A DNA stretch of 64,000 nt from Candidatus Thalassarchaeum betae (GCA_003193925.1 PSPG01000004.1:1-64000), one strand, 5' to 3'. Numbered from the stretch's first letter, positions 1-9,079 are shown. The notes: generated from the sequence alone by a model not told the origin. Numbers and translations are program-made.

Positions 1-2
1 CC

Positions 3-1109
3 GACCCGGACGACGACAACGACGGCTACGACGACGACGTCGACGCCTTCCCGTTCGACCCGAGCGAGGTCAATGACAACGACGGCGACGGCATCGGCGA
101 CAACGCTGACACCGACGACGACAACGACGGAGTCAGCGACGGCCTCGACGCCTTCCCGAACGATGCCACCGAGACAATCGACACCGACGGCGACGGCATC
201 GGCAACAATGCCGATACCGACGATGACAACGACGGAGTGGATGACGCGGACGACGCCTTCCCGCTCAACCCGAGCGAGTGGGACGACACCGACAGCGACG
301 GACTGGGCAACAACGTTGACCCGGACGACGACGGCGACGGCGTCGCGGACGTTGCAGATCCGTTCCCACTGGATTCGTCCGAGTGGGCTGATGACGATGG
401 CGACGGAATCGGTAACAACGCTGACAGTGACGATGACGGCGACGGAGTCGACGACGACGATGACGCCTTCCCGGAGGACCCGAGTGAGTGGAACGACATG
501 GACGGCGATGGCCAGGGCGACAACTCTGACGCCGACGACGATGGCGACGGAGTGAACGACGGTATCGACGTCTTCCCAGCGGATCCATCCGAGTGGGTCG
601 ACAGCGATGGTGACGGAATCGGAGACAATAGCGACACCGACGACGACGGCGACGGCACTCCCGATGTTGACGACGCCTTCCCGCTGAACCCGTCCGAGGA
701 CCACGATCTCGACGGCGACGGAATTGGTGACAACGCCGACTCCGACGACGACGGCGACGGCGACTCTGACGATACCGATGCGTTCCCGACCGACGCGAGC
801 GAGTGGGACGACACCGACGGCGATGGCATCGGCGACAACGCCGACACCGACGATGACGGCGACGGCGTGTCCGACGCTCGTGAGGACGAGTGCGGCTCTG
901 ACAGCCTGGACGCCAGTTCAGTGCCTTCCGACTTCGACGGCGACGGAATCTGTGATTCCATCGACACCGACAACACTGACGGTCCTGACTACGTGCCAGA
1001 AGAGGATACCAGCCTCGGATGGACCAATGTCGTGCCTGGATTCCCGTCTCTGTTCGCTGCAATCGCACTGATCGGCGCGGCCTTCCTAGGTCGCCGCAAG
1101 GACGACTGA
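3..1109 (+). CDS. Asp-rich repeat surface protein with PGF-type C-terminal sorting signal (5' partial)
   Basis: The reading frame is open from the window edge, so the N-terminus is missing. The visible 368 residues contain eight 35-residue units, each with a D-A/P-F-P, P-S-E-W, DGDGIGDN and DDDGDG pattern. These Asp/Gly loops resemble thrombospondin type 3 or dockerin-like calcium-binding loops. The tail is a short Cys-containing linker, then VPGF, a hydrophobic segment (SLFAAIALIGAAFLG) and the basic end RRKDD. That three-part end is the layout of PGF-CTERM archaeosortase substrates. By inference it is a secreted, calcium-stabilised surface or adhesion protein, cleaved near the PGF motif and anchored to the membrane. 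A candidate archaeosortase lies at 20841-21827. The function of the missing N-terminal part cannot be told. Confidence 0.85.
   Translation, partial: DPDDDNDGYDDDVDAFPFDPSEVNDNDGDGIGDNADTDDDNDGVSDGLDAFPNDATETIDTDGDGIGNNADTDDDNDGVDDADDAFPLNPSEWDDTDSDGLGNNVDPDDDGDGVADVADPFPLDSSEWADDDGDGIGNNADSDDDGDGVDDDDDAFPEDPSEWNDMDGDGQGDNSDADDDGDGVNDGIDVFPADPSEWVDSDGDGIGDNSDTDDDGDGTPDVDDAFPLNPSEDHDLDGDGIGDNADSDDDGDGDSDDTDAFPTDASEWDDTDGDGIGDNADTDDDGDGVSDAREDECGSDSLDASSVPSDFDGDGICDSIDTDNTDGPDYVPEEDTSLGWTNVVPGFPSLFAAIALIGAAFLGRRKDD
42..881 (+). repeat. Eight in-frame 105-bp coding repeats
   Basis: The codon for the first D of the D-x-F-P motif falls at 42, 147, 252, 357, 462, 567, 672 and 777, a strict 105-bp period with no insertion or deletion. 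Bases 3-41 look like the tail of a further unit, so the array probably continues upstream. The units are diverged at nucleotide level but keep the Asp, Gly and P-S-E-W positions. Confidence 0.9.
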
Positions 1110-1162
1110 GCAAGCTCAGTCGGACGTAACCCCGGGTCGGGGGCTTCAGCCCCCGGTCCGGG
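1105..1162 (+). terminator. Two stem-loops after the repeat protein gene
   Basis: An inverted repeat ACTGAGC-aa-GCTCAGT spans the stop codon at 1105-1120. A second, stronger GC-rich hairpin has arms at 1132-1144 and 1149-1161 around a TTCA loop, 13 pairs of which two are G-U. No T-run follows, so it is not a typical archaeal U-tract terminator. It may protect the 3' end of the mRNA or block the polymerase. This lies in the only roomy co-directional gap near the left edge. Confidence 0.4.
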
Positions 1163-1237
1163 ACCCCGTCTCAGGCTGGCTACGCCTTGTCTCGGGAATA
1201 CTGATAAGGCGGTGCGAGAGACTTGTGCGCGAGACTA

Positions 1238-1624
1238 GTGCCCGGAACGACAAGAGTGGAGATTCGCACCCTGAAGGTGGGTCGCTACGTAGCGCTCGAG
1301 AACAGTGCGTACAAGATTCTCAGCATGTCCAAGTCCAAGCCCGGTAAGCATGGCTCGGCCAAGGCTCGCCTAGAGCTGGAGGACATCTTCACCGGTCAGA
1401 AGAGGAGCCACGTCGGCACTGTGACGGACTCGATCAACATCCCGATGATCGAGAAGGGCTCGGCCATCATCACCCACATGCAGGGCGGCGAGGTCCATGC
1501 CATGGACAACAAGACCTATGCGACTCTGATTCTGCCCCCCTCCTCAGAGTTCTCCTTGGAGCCAGGTGGCGAGATCCAGTGGATGGAAGCCATGGGCCGC
1601 TACAAGATAACGCGCAACCACTGA
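1238..1624 (+). CDS. Translation factor aIF5A
   Basis: Archaeal homologue of eIF5A/EF-P, which binds the ribosome and promotes peptide bond formation at stalled sites, especially proline runs. The hypusination loop SKPGKHGSAKAR is intact; the modified lysine is the one in PGKHG, about residue 37. An N-terminal SH3-like barrel and a C-terminal OB fold are expected, and the 128-residue length is normal. I chose GTG at 1238 because it gives (M)PGTTRVEIRTLKVG, matching the usual archaeal N-terminus; a TTG at 1223 would add five residues. Deoxyhypusine synthase is not in this window. Confidence 0.95.
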   Translation: MPGTTRVEIRTLKVGRYVALENSAYKILSMSKSKPGKHGSAKARLELEDIFTGQKRSHVGTVTDSINIPMIEKGSAIITHMQGGEVHAMDNKTYATLILPPSSEFSLEPGGEIQWMEAMGRYKITRNH

Positions 1625-1665
1625 GCCTCGTGCTATGGGCTCCTGAGGTTCATCGAGGCGCGAGA

Positions 1666-1673
1666 AGTATAAG
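1666..1673 (+). promoter_or_regulatory. TATA-like box of the OPT transporter gene
   Basis: The sequence AGTATAAG lies 36-43 bp before the ATG at 1709, in the 84-bp gap after the aIF5A gene. The spacing implies a transcript start about 10 bases before the ATG. Confidence 0.45.
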
Positions 1674-1708
1674 CGATTCGTTACGGCCCTCGTATCGGAG
1701 AGCGTAGC

Positions 1709-4246
1709 ATGTCCGACGTCCAGCGTTCCGCCTATCGACAGCCAGTCACTCCCTCTGGCCTCGAGTCGATAGAGAAGGGTACGCTGACTTGGCTCGACGA
1801 GGACATGTACAATAATCTCAACACGGGAGTGCTCGAGCAGTACCTGGAAGAGAAGAACCTGCAGGACTCCTTCGAGATAAGCCACTGGGATACCAAGAAA
1901 GTGCTCATCGGCATCGCCATAGGCGCTGTCTTCAGCGGTGTTACCGCCTACACCGGCCTCAAGATCGGCCTCGCCGTCTCCGCCGCATGGTACGTCGCTT
2001 ACCTGCTGGGAATGGCTCTGCAATGGTCCCCCTCGGAGGTGAATATCTCAACCAGTGCCACAACCGGAGCCTCGAACGCGTCGATCGGCTTCATCTTCAC
2101 CTTCCCGGCCATCTTCCTGTTGGCCTACTCCGACAAATACATGGTAGGCGATGGCCATCTGATAACTTCCGTCGACACCCTCCAGCTCGCATTCATCGGC
2201 ATCATCGCGTCGATGTTCGCCGGCTTCCTCGGAGTGATGTACTTCATCATCTTCAGACGCGTCTGGCTGGTCGAGGACCCACTCCCCATGCCGGGGTTCG
2301 AAGCCACTCTCAAGATGCTCGACATAGCCTCGGACGTCAGTACCGGTGCCGTGCAGGCAGCCCGTGATTCACTGAAGACCGTCGGTCTGTGGACCGTGCT
2401 GACGATGGGCTTCATGTTCCTCATCGACTATCCTCTCATGTGGGGCAAGAAGATAGCTGGGATTCCCGGCAGCCTTGCCGACTGGCTCGCAATGGCGCTT
2501 TCCGGCGAGGAGTGGGGCGTCGCCTCTATCTTCACTGAGCGGTGGCTGCACCAGCCCTCCAAGCTCGTCGACGGGCACGCCCAATTCAACGGCATCACTC
2601 CCTATGAGTCGGGCAACATCTTCTCCTACACGTTCCTAGGCGTCGAACTGAGCCCGACCCTGCTCGCAATAGGCTGGTTCATGAAGTTCAGAGTGGCCTT
2701 CCTCGTCAACCTCGGCTCTCTGGTCGCCTGGTTCTACCTCGTCCCACTGGTCATCCTGATGGACACTCCCGTCTACGACCCGGCCCTGGGGCACTACGTG
2801 GCTATCACAGAGTACGGCGACCTGACATCGCTCCCAGTCTATCCGATCGTGCAATGGAAGGCGTTCAGCTCCATCGTCAAGACCATCGCCATCGGCGCCA
2901 TCCTCGGTGGGGGCATCTACGGGCTGCTCAAGATGGCGCCGACCTTCGTCAACATCTTCGGCGACATCAGTAGCGCCTTCAGCGGCGAGAAGGGCGATGA
3001 GTACATCGAGGACCGCGGCTGGTACGAGTGGCCCCTCGACCACATCCCGATCTTCATGGGAATCGCGTTCCTCGCGATGATCCTCATCTTCTGGCTCGGC
3101 GGATTCCCCGTACTGCCGGCCATTGTCTTCGCAATCGTCCTCCTTGCTACCACGTTCCTGCTTGGCGCGATCGCCGTCCGCGTGATGGGCGAGACTGGCA
3201 TCGAGCCGGTCTCGGGAACCTCGTTCATCGTCCTGTTGATCCTGCTCCTCGTCTTCCTCAACCTGCCTATGGGCCTGACCAAAGAGGAGTCGGTGTTGAT
3301 GGCCCTAGTGGGGACCACTGTGTTCGGTTCCGCCATCTCGATGTCGGGCACCGTGGTTGGTGACTACAAGAACAGCCTTTACATCGGCAACCGCCCGTAT
3401 CACATTTCCAAGGGCAACATCATGGGGGTCGTGCCCGGGGCCGTACTCGGCGCCGGCGTCGCTATCTTCCTCTCCATGCTTCTGGCCAGCGGCAAGATTG
3501 ACCTGCTCGCACCACAAGCCAATGCGTTCGCCGCCTTCACCATCATCCTCGCTGAGGGGCAGGGTGACTGGTATGCACTCGGCCTCGGCTTCCTGTTGGG
3601 GGCATTCGCCGAGTGGGCTACTGGTATGGGCACCTCCTTCGGACTCGGCATGTACCTGCCGACTCCCATCACCTTCCCGATGCTGATCGGTGGGGCGGCC
3701 CGCGACTGGTGGGAGAAGCGCAGGCTTCTGCCGAAGGTAGAGGAGATTCGCCTCTCCGAGGGCTCGGCCGCCTCTGAGAAGAGCCGAGCCCTGATGTTGC
3801 TGTTCTCCTTCATGGTGGCCGCTGGAATGCTGACCGGAGAGGCCTTTTTCGGAGTCGAGGCGGCCATACTGGCAGTGTCTGACGAGTTGGAGATCGAGCA
3901 GGAGTACCTGCCCGACTCGTGGACCGAGGACACCTATCTGGATGAGATGCTCGGGGCTGAAGATGATGACTTCACTCATGTTTTGGGTTACGCTATATCG
4001 CGGATCGCTTCAGACATAGACGACGGAAAAGAACCATCCTGTGAGATATTTCCAGATTCTGTGATATGTACTGAGACTATGAGCATCAAATCGTGGTGGC
4101 CACAAGCCAGATTTACTGGATTCTTGCTCGTCAACCTGGCCTTGGGAGCCCTAATCTACGTTTTGTTCAAGGCTGCTGGCATAATAGGCATCCAAGAGGA
4201 GTCAGAAGACGAATCTGAGGTCATGGACGCTGAGCTGGCGGATTGA
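1709..4246 (+). CDS. OPT-family oligopeptide transporter
   Basis: An 845-residue polytopic membrane protein. The first membrane segment carries the OPT family pattern GAVFSGVTAYTGLKIGLAVS (about residues 72-91), and the second half has NIMGVVPGAVLGAGVAI and EWATGMGTSFGLGMYLPTPI, also OPT-like. I count roughly 14-16 hydrophobic segments. The family moves small peptides or metal chelates into the cell with protons, which fits a peptide-consuming heterotroph; the real substrate is unknown. An acidic loop near residues 730-790 is followed by one last membrane segment and an acidic tail. The coding bases there (about 3960-4090) are more AT-rich than the rest. The next permease gene starts 2 bp after the stop. 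Confidence 0.9.
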   Translation: MSDVQRSAYRQPVTPSGLESIEKGTLTWLDEDMYNNLNTGVLEQYLEEKNLQDSFEISHWDTKKVLIGIAIGAVFSGVTAYTGLKIGLAVSAAWYVAYLLGMALQWSPSEVNISTSATTGASNASIGFIFTFPAIFLLAYSDKYMVGDGHLITSVDTLQLAFIGIIASMFAGFLGVMYFIIFRRVWLVEDPLPMPGFEATLKMLDIASDVSTGAVQAARDSLKTVGLWTVLTMGFMFLIDYPLMWGKKIAGIPGSLADWLAMALSGEEWGVASIFTERWLHQPSKLVDGHAQFNGITPYESGNIFSYTFLGVELSPTLLAIGWFMKFRVAFLVNLGSLVAWFYLVPLVILMDTPVYDPALGHYVAITEYGDLTSLPVYPIVQWKAFSSIVKTIAIGAILGGGIYGLLKMAPTFVNIFGDISSAFSGEKGDEYIEDRGWYEWPLDHIPIFMGIAFLAMILIFWLGGFPVLPAIVFAIVLLATTFLLGAIAVRVMGETGIEPVSGTSFIVLLILLLVFLNLPMGLTKEESVLMALVGTTVFGSAISMSGTVVGDYKNSLYIGNRPYHISKGNIMGVVPGAVLGAGVAIFLSMLLASGKIDLLAPQANAFAAFTIILAEGQGDWYALGLGFLLGAFAEWATGMGTSFGLGMYLPTPITFPMLIGGAARDWWEKRRLLPKVEEIRLSEGSAASEKSRALMLLFSFMVAAGMLTGEAFFGVEAAILAVSDELEIEQEYLPDSWTEDTYLDEMLGAEDDDFTHVLGYAISRIASDIDDGKEPSCEIFPDSVICTETMSIKSWWPQARFTGFLLVNLALGALIYVLFKAAGIIGIQEESEDESEVMDAELAD

Positions 4247-4248
4247 GC

Positions 4249-5208
4249 ATGGCCGAATCGGGTGACTCAGCCACACCCTTCGGCGCTTGGGTACTGCTCG
4301 GAGTGGCTCTGTTAGCGGTTTCCAGCGCCGGAGCGGTACTCCAGGCGATGGGCGAGGTTCCGCCGGTCCTACGTGCTTCGTGGAGGATGCAGGGCACCGC
4401 GCTGGTGCTTCTGCCTGGTTTCATCTACCAGTTCAGCAAGATGGACCGGAGCGCCCTACGCTCTCGTGATTGGCTGCTTATGCTGGCATCGAGCATCTTC
4501 CTAGCAATTCACTTCGGCTCGTGGGTCTGGTCCCTTGACCACACCAGCCTGATTCACAGCCTGCTGTTCGTTTCCAGTCACCCTCTCGTCCTCGTCCTCA
4601 TCATGCCATTGATCGGTGCTGCTGTGCGTAGGGGGCATGTCGTCGGAGCCCTGGTCGGCTTTACTGGAGCGATGCTTTCGCTCGGAGATGCCAAACCCGG
4701 CGGCGAAGTCACTTTGATGGGAGATGTCGCAGCCTTCTTGGGCGCTCTCACTGTGGTCGGTTACCTGTTAGCGGGCCGACATCTGCGCTCGGAGCGACAG
4801 GTCCCGATTTTCGTCTATGCCTTCCCTGTGACCTTCGCTGCCGCTATCTGGCTCGCTCTGGCGGCCATCAGTCAGGAGGGTGCGAGCATGGGCGAAATCG
4901 TTCCCGAGTTGTCCGTCCTCGGCTGGACCGACGCTCTGTGGCTGCCTTGGATAGCTTACCTTTCATTCGGTCCAGGACTGTGTGGTCACACTGGAATAAA
5001 CACTGTACTGCGTTGGATCACACCAATCACGGTATCGATTATACTGTTGCTCGAACCGGTCATCGGTGGGCTGATTGGCTGGCTCTGGACCGGTGAGGCC
5101 ACATTGGGTATGTGGACGGTCCTCGGTGGGCCGCTGATGTTAGCCGGAGCGATTATGGTGACTCTCGAAGAAGGCAGGGACGAGCCGACGCAAGACACGG
5201 TTTCATGA
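4249..5208 (+). CDS. EamA/DMT-family permease
   Basis: A 319-residue protein with about ten hydrophobic segments in two similar halves, the layout of EamA drug/metabolite transporters. The second half has LLLEPVIGGLIGWLWTGE, close to the usual EamA ending with a conserved Glu-Pro in the penultimate helices. The ATG at 4249 starts 2 bp after the stop of the OPT gene, so the two are probably co-transcribed. The substrate cannot be predicted; family members export amino acids, nucleosides or other small metabolites. Confidence 0.8.
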   Translation: MAESGDSATPFGAWVLLGVALLAVSSAGAVLQAMGEVPPVLRASWRMQGTALVLLPGFIYQFSKMDRSALRSRDWLLMLASSIFLAIHFGSWVWSLDHTSLIHSLLFVSSHPLVLVLIMPLIGAAVRRGHVVGALVGFTGAMLSLGDAKPGGEVTLMGDVAAFLGALTVVGYLLAGRHLRSERQVPIFVYAFPVTFAAAIWLALAAISQEGASMGEIVPELSVLGWTDALWLPWIAYLSFGPGLCGHTGINTVLRWITPITVSIILLLEPVIGGLIGWLWTGEATLGMWTVLGGPLMLAGAIMVTLEEGRDEPTQDTVS

Positions 5209-5230
5209 ACTACCTGTAGTTGGGGCATCC

Positions 5231-6163
5231 GTGAGCCGTGCTGCATTATTCCTGACCAATGACGACGGCATTGACTCCGCCGGGTTGCACTTGCTGATAG
5301 AGGCCCTACATGCTCGTGGGCACCCGTTGGTAGTGCTGGCTCCGGCCAGCGAGCAGTCCTGCTCGGGAATGCGCCTGACTTTGAGGCACGACCTGGAGTT
5401 CGAGGAGAGGGAGGACATCGCTAACTCCCTCCGAACCGAGGGCGGCCCCCCTCTCAGGATATTCTCGCTGGACGGGTCTCCTTGTGACTGCGCAATAGTC
5501 GCTTTGGATGGGGGACTGCAAGTCTGGGCTCCTGAGATTAAACCAGCGATGTGTGTCTCCGGCATCAATCAAGGCCCGAACCTTTCTGTGGACGTCCTAC
5601 ACTCCGGGACCGTATCCGCAGCCCGTGAGACCTCGCTCTATGGATTGCCGTCAATCGCAATCAGTCTCGCCACCTACGAGCACTCGGAGTTCTCTCAGAC
5701 CGTCGAGGCCTCTCTCGGCATCATCGAAGCCTGCTTGACCGTTCTGCCCGAGGAGCCAGTGAACCTGAGGCGACCCGAGGGCAGCCGCAGGAAACCGCTC
5801 TCAGAAGGGCCGATGGGAGCGAGGGCCCGCTCTGCCTTCGCCCATGGCGATATGTTCCTGAACATCAACGGCCCCGAGTCTTGGAACGGTGAGTTGCAAA
5901 CCGTCTCTCTCGGCTCTAGATGGTACCACAATGCCATCGACATGAAGGACACCAAAAACATCGGCGTCGCATTCGAAGTAGGGGCTGCGACGATCGAGGA
6001 CGAGGACATTCCTGGTACTGACTGCAACGCCGTCAACTCCGGCGCCGTCGCAATCACGCCACTATCCTCCTGGCCTGTGAACCATCCCCTGGGACTCAGC
6101 GGCGAGCTGCTGTCCGCAGCCACTGAGCAGGGTGTTTTCGGACTGCCGTCCTGGCTCGAATGA
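5231..6163 (+). CDS. surE: SurE 5'/3'-nucleotidase
   Basis: SurE-family phosphatase that dephosphorylates nucleoside 5'- and 3'-monophosphates with a divalent metal. The N-terminal metal motif FLTNDDGID (residues 7-15) and the signature GINQGPNLSVDVLHSGTVSA (about 114-133) hold the expected Asp, Asp, Ser and Asn ligands. Its 310 residues are longer than the usual 250-270, mainly through a basic insert near residues 180-200 (RRPEGSRRKPLSEG). It starts at GTG 5231, 22 bp after the permease gene. Its TGA abuts the TCA (reverse-strand stop) of TrmY with no base between. Confidence 0.93.
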   Translation: MSRAALFLTNDDGIDSAGLHLLIEALHARGHPLVVLAPASEQSCSGMRLTLRHDLEFEEREDIANSLRTEGGPPLRIFSLDGSPCDCAIVALDGGLQVWAPEIKPAMCVSGINQGPNLSVDVLHSGTVSAARETSLYGLPSIAISLATYEHSEFSQTVEASLGIIEACLTVLPEEPVNLRRPEGSRRKPLSEGPMGARARSAFAHGDMFLNINGPESWNGELQTVSLGSRWYHNAIDMKDTKNIGVAFEVGAATIEDEDIPGTDCNAVNSGAVAITPLSSWPVNHPLGLSGELLSAATEQGVFGLPSWLE

Positions 6164-6751
6164 TCACCCATCCAGAAGATGGTGCACTATTGCGATGCAG
6201 GCATGTCCTTGAAGCCACTCCGTGCCGATAGATAATCTCTGACAGGCGCACAGTGCATTGTTTTCCTTATCGCTGAAAGGCAGGTGATCGGAGAGTATGA
6301 ATCCAACCGGGGCGTCTTGCAAGGCCTCATCGAAACTACTTCCAAGTGAGTCGAGGACGTACGTGTTGACGCCTTCTCTGCTCCATTCCCCCAGCGTGTC
6401 AGAAAGGCCCCCTCCGGAGTGGGATATCCCACTCGAGACTTCCTCCCAAGTGCCAATCGGAGGAATCTGGCGCTTCATGATCGAGCGTATGTGACCGGCT
6501 ATCGATCGTTCATCGGGGCGGACCCCCCTGAGTGTGCTCCCATCGAACCAGACTCTTCTGAGGGGGCCTTGGCCACCTGTCAGGTGCAAGGTGATGTGTG
6601 AGTCCCTCCGTATTCCATGAGACAAGAACAGCGCGGTGTTGACAGCCCTGACCAGAACATCCATCCTTCCCGAACCTCCGGCTAGGTCATTGAGCCTCAA
6701 ATCGCCCGAGCTTAGTGCATCGTGACCAATGATGGCGAAGCGCCGTTGCAC
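6164..6751 (-). CDS. trmY: tRNA pseudouridine-54 N1-methyltransferase TrmY
   Basis: SPOUT-class methyltransferase converting pseudouridine 54 to m1-pseudouridine in archaeal tRNA with S-adenosylmethionine. Family signatures are the N-terminal RFAIIGHDA, LNDLAGGSGRMDVLVRAV, LSHGIRRD, PDERS and the knot region VGFILSDHLPFS. The 195-residue length is typical. GTG at 6751 lies 4 bp after the SRP54 stop, so it is the second gene of an srp54-trmY unit. Confidence 0.93.
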   Translation of the reverse strand: MQRRFAIIGHDALSSGDLRLNDLAGGSGRMDVLVRAVNTALFLSHGIRRDSHITLHLTGGQGPLRRVWFDGSTLRGVRPDERSIAGHIRSIMKRQIPPIGTWEEVSSGISHSGGGLSDTLGEWSREGVNTYVLDSLGSSFDEALQDAPVGFILSDHLPFSDKENNALCACQRLSIGTEWLQGHACIAIVHHLLDG

Positions 6752-6755
6752 GACT

Positions 6756-8114
6756 TCACCCCATTCCGAGGTCCATGTCGTCTACGTCCATCATAGACTT
6801 CATCTTCCGCCTGAAACTCCTGTCACTCTTCATGCCCCGCATCATCTTGCGACTCCTGTTCCACTGGTTGAGGAGCTCTTTGACGTCTTTCTCATAGACT
6901 CCTGAGCCCCTCGCTATCCGACGGATCCTGCTGGACTTCAGCAAGTGGGGCTGGTCCTTCTCCTCCTGTGTCATAGAGTCCATTATCACTCGGAACTTCT
7001 CCAGGTTGCCCTGCATCTGCTGCTTCTGAGCCCTACTCATGTTCCCCATTCCCCCGAACATCGCGTCCGGGAGGTGGGAGAGCAGTTTGTCCACAGTACC
7101 AATCTTGCTCATCATCTCCATCTGGCTGTACATGTCCGTGAGGGTGAATCGGCCCGACATCAGCCTCTGCGCGAGGCGGGCAGCCTCCTCTTGGTCCAGG
7201 TCGCCGGGCGCGAGGTCGATGAGTCCCTTGATGTCTCCTAATCCGAGGAGTCTGGAGATGAACCGGTCCGACTCGAACAATTCAAGGTCCTGAATCCGCT
7301 CGCCCTCACCAACGAAGACGATAGGAGCTCCCGTTGTTGCCACAGCGCTCAGCGCCCCCCCGCCTCTGGCTGTTCCATCCAGCTTGGTGACTATGGTGCC
7401 GGTGACTCCGACCAGTTCGTGGAAGGATTGGGCCACGGGTCCGGCTGCCTGACCGACCTGTGCGTCGATGACGAGGAAGCACTCGGTTGCGTTGGCAACC
7501 TCGGCGATTCTGACAAGCTCGGAACGCAGCTCGTCGTCGAGCCCGTCGCGACCTGCTGTGTCGATGATCAGCACATCGGCCGTGCCGACATTCCTGATGC
7601 CGTTGCGCACAATCTTCGTGGCATCGCTCTCACCTGGCTCCCCGTAGACGTCCACGTTTGTCCCCTCTAGAAGCTGCTGGAGCTGTTCGTAGGCCCCCGG
7701 ACGGTGCGCGTCGGCCTCGATGACCGCCACCTTCAGTCCGTGACGACGCCTCCACCAGTCTGCTAGCTTTGCCGTGGTCGTTGTCTTGCCCTGGCCGTAG
7801 AGGCCGACCATGAGGATGGTCTGGTTGTGTGGCATGATCTCTCTGGCGGGGCCAAGGAGCCGGACCAGCTCCGCGTAGATGAGGTTCATCGCGTGGGTAT
7901 CGAGTTTGATTCCGGGTCGAGGCTCCTCCTCTAGCATGCGCCTCTCGATTCGCTCGGTGAGTTCCTTGGAATGCCTGACGTTGAAATCAGCCTCCAGCAA
8001 GGCCTTGCGTAGCGAGCGACCGAGTTCCTTCACGCTCTCCTCGTCGATCTTGCGCTTCCCTCTCAGCGCGCCGACCGAACCCATGATCCTGTGCTTGAGC
8101 CCGTCGAGTGCCAT
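6756..8114 (-). CDS. srp54: Signal recognition particle GTPase SRP54
   Basis: The protein subunit of the archaeal SRP, which binds signal peptides and 7S RNA and docks with FtsY. In order: the N-terminal helical bundle (MALDGLKHRIMGSVG...), the G domain with P-loop GLYGQGKTTTTAKLA, G3 DTAGRDGLDDEL and G4 TKLDGTARGGG, and a Met-rich M domain ending in KMKSMMDVDDMDLGMG. The ATG at 8114 gives 452 residues, the normal size; the reading frame continues upstream but that extension has no family match and would cover the divergent promoter. It is divergent from the membrane protein gene at 8191. Confidence 0.96.
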   Translation of the reverse strand: MALDGLKHRIMGSVGALRGKRKIDEESVKELGRSLRKALLEADFNVRHSKELTERIERRMLEEEPRPGIKLDTHAMNLIYAELVRLLGPAREIMPHNQTILMVGLYGQGKTTTTAKLADWWRRRHGLKVAVIEADAHRPGAYEQLQQLLEGTNVDVYGEPGESDATKIVRNGIRNVGTADVLIIDTAGRDGLDDELRSELVRIAEVANATECFLVIDAQVGQAAGPVAQSFHELVGVTGTIVTKLDGTARGGGALSAVATTGAPIVFVGEGERIQDLELFESDRFISRLLGLGDIKGLIDLAPGDLDQEEAARLAQRLMSGRFTLTDMYSQMEMMSKIGTVDKLLSHLPDAMFGGMGNMSRAQKQQMQGNLEKFRVIMDSMTQEEKDQPHLLKSSRIRRIARGSGVYEKDVKELLNQWNRSRKMMRGMKSDRSFRRKMKSMMDVDDMDLGMG

Positions 8115-8190
8115 GTTCCCGGGTCCTGATTGTGTGGTTTGAACGTTATCGGGGGGCGAGGGGCTCAAAGGCGATGCGCTATGGCGCCTC

Positions 8191-8979
8191 GTGGCCGTCG
8201 AGTTGTGGCAAACACAGGTGGCCTTCGCGATTGGGCTTCTGGGGGTGTACATCGGCTGGAGGGGCGTCATTTCCAAGATGACGGGCTTTTATGACGTCGC
8301 TGGCGCTGTCAAGTACCTTCTCTATGGCTTGGTTTCGGGCATGCTCCTAGCAATGGCTGTCGACCGGATTATACTCCCTGCAGTCATACTGTCTTCCCTG
8401 AACATCATCAGCGTGAGCCTCGTGGCTCTGTTGATAGGAGCTGCTGAGACCGCATTCGTGATGTTTCTCATGGCTAGGCCGAGAGTGGTCGCTCTGAGGG
8501 GCTCCCCTCCATATGGTTGGGCTCTGGGCCTCGGAATCGGCTCCATGCAGGCGTGCGTGCTCATAGTGAGGCTGTTTGACACGGAGTTGGCATACTCGGA
8601 ATACTCTGGCCTGAATCCATTCAGTTTGCTCCTGGCCTTCGCCATATCGATCACATCCAGCCTAGGCCATGCGCTCCCGGCCTCTTGGCAGGGTGCGAAG
8701 GTGCTGGAAGGTAGCAGAATGCGCCCCTTCTTTCTGTCCTCGATGGCTAGAGGGGCATTGACGGTGTGCTTGGTCCTCTCCTTATTCGAGCCATTGGTGC
8801 TGCTAGCAGCCGTACCCGCTATCGCATTGGCGTGGGGTCCTGCACAGAGGTCATGGCTCCCCTCCGGCATGACTCCAGCAGCCAAGCAGGCCTTTCGACG
8901 CACTACGCGGCAGTCCGACAAGCACAGGAAGGCCTCGGAAGCGAGAGTCAAGGGCACCCGGATCGACAACGAGGAGTGA
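8191..8979 (+). CDS. Unknown polytopic membrane protein, faintly YhfC/PrsW-like
   Basis: A 262-residue protein with about seven hydrophobic segments and a strongly basic cytoplasmic tail (RRTTRQSDKHRKASEARVKG). A Glu inside a membrane segment (GAAETAF), a glycine-rich GWALGLGIGSMQA helix and a membrane His (SLGHAL) recall the YhfC/PrsW intramembrane-protease group. However, the diagnostic EExxR/K pair is not present, so I do not assign a function. GTG 8191 is the first usable start, 76 bp from the divergent SRP54 start. Confidence 0.6.
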   Translation: MAVELWQTQVAFAIGLLGVYIGWRGVISKMTGFYDVAGAVKYLLYGLVSGMLLAMAVDRIILPAVILSSLNIISVSLVALLIGAAETAFVMFLMARPRVVALRGSPPYGWALGLGIGSMQACVLIVRLFDTELAYSEYSGLNPFSLLLAFAISITSSLGHALPASWQGAKVLEGSRMRPFFLSSMARGALTVCLVLSLFEPLVLLAAVPAIALAWGPAQRSWLPSGMTPAAKQAFRRTTRQSDKHRKASEARVKGTRIDNEE

Positions 8980-9045
8980 GATCATACTATTGAATCAGCC
9001 TCCTGCTCTGCGTTTCGCAGGTTATCGGACATGCTGATGGCGCAG

Positions 9046-9053
9046 TATTATAG
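9046..9053 (+). promoter_or_regulatory. TATA-like box of the trk genes
   Basis: TATTATAG lies 27-34 bp before the ATG at 9080, in a 100-bp gap. The spacing predicts a leaderless or nearly leaderless transcript and supports ATG 9080 over the upstream TTG at 9071. Confidence 0.5.
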
Positions 9054-9079
9054 CCACCCCGCTGAGGCAGTTGGTACGT

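Noticed and set aside
26-1113. Long antisense and shifted open frames (over 280 codons) across the repeat array
   Set aside because: They arise because the GAC/GGC-rich repeat has no stops in other frames; their products are low-complexity Ser/Pro or Arg runs. The Asp-rich frame has the membrane signal and continues to a proper C-terminus.
8115-8276. 54-codon upstream extension of SRP54
   Set aside because: It would overlap the divergent membrane protein gene and precedes the canonical MALDGL start.
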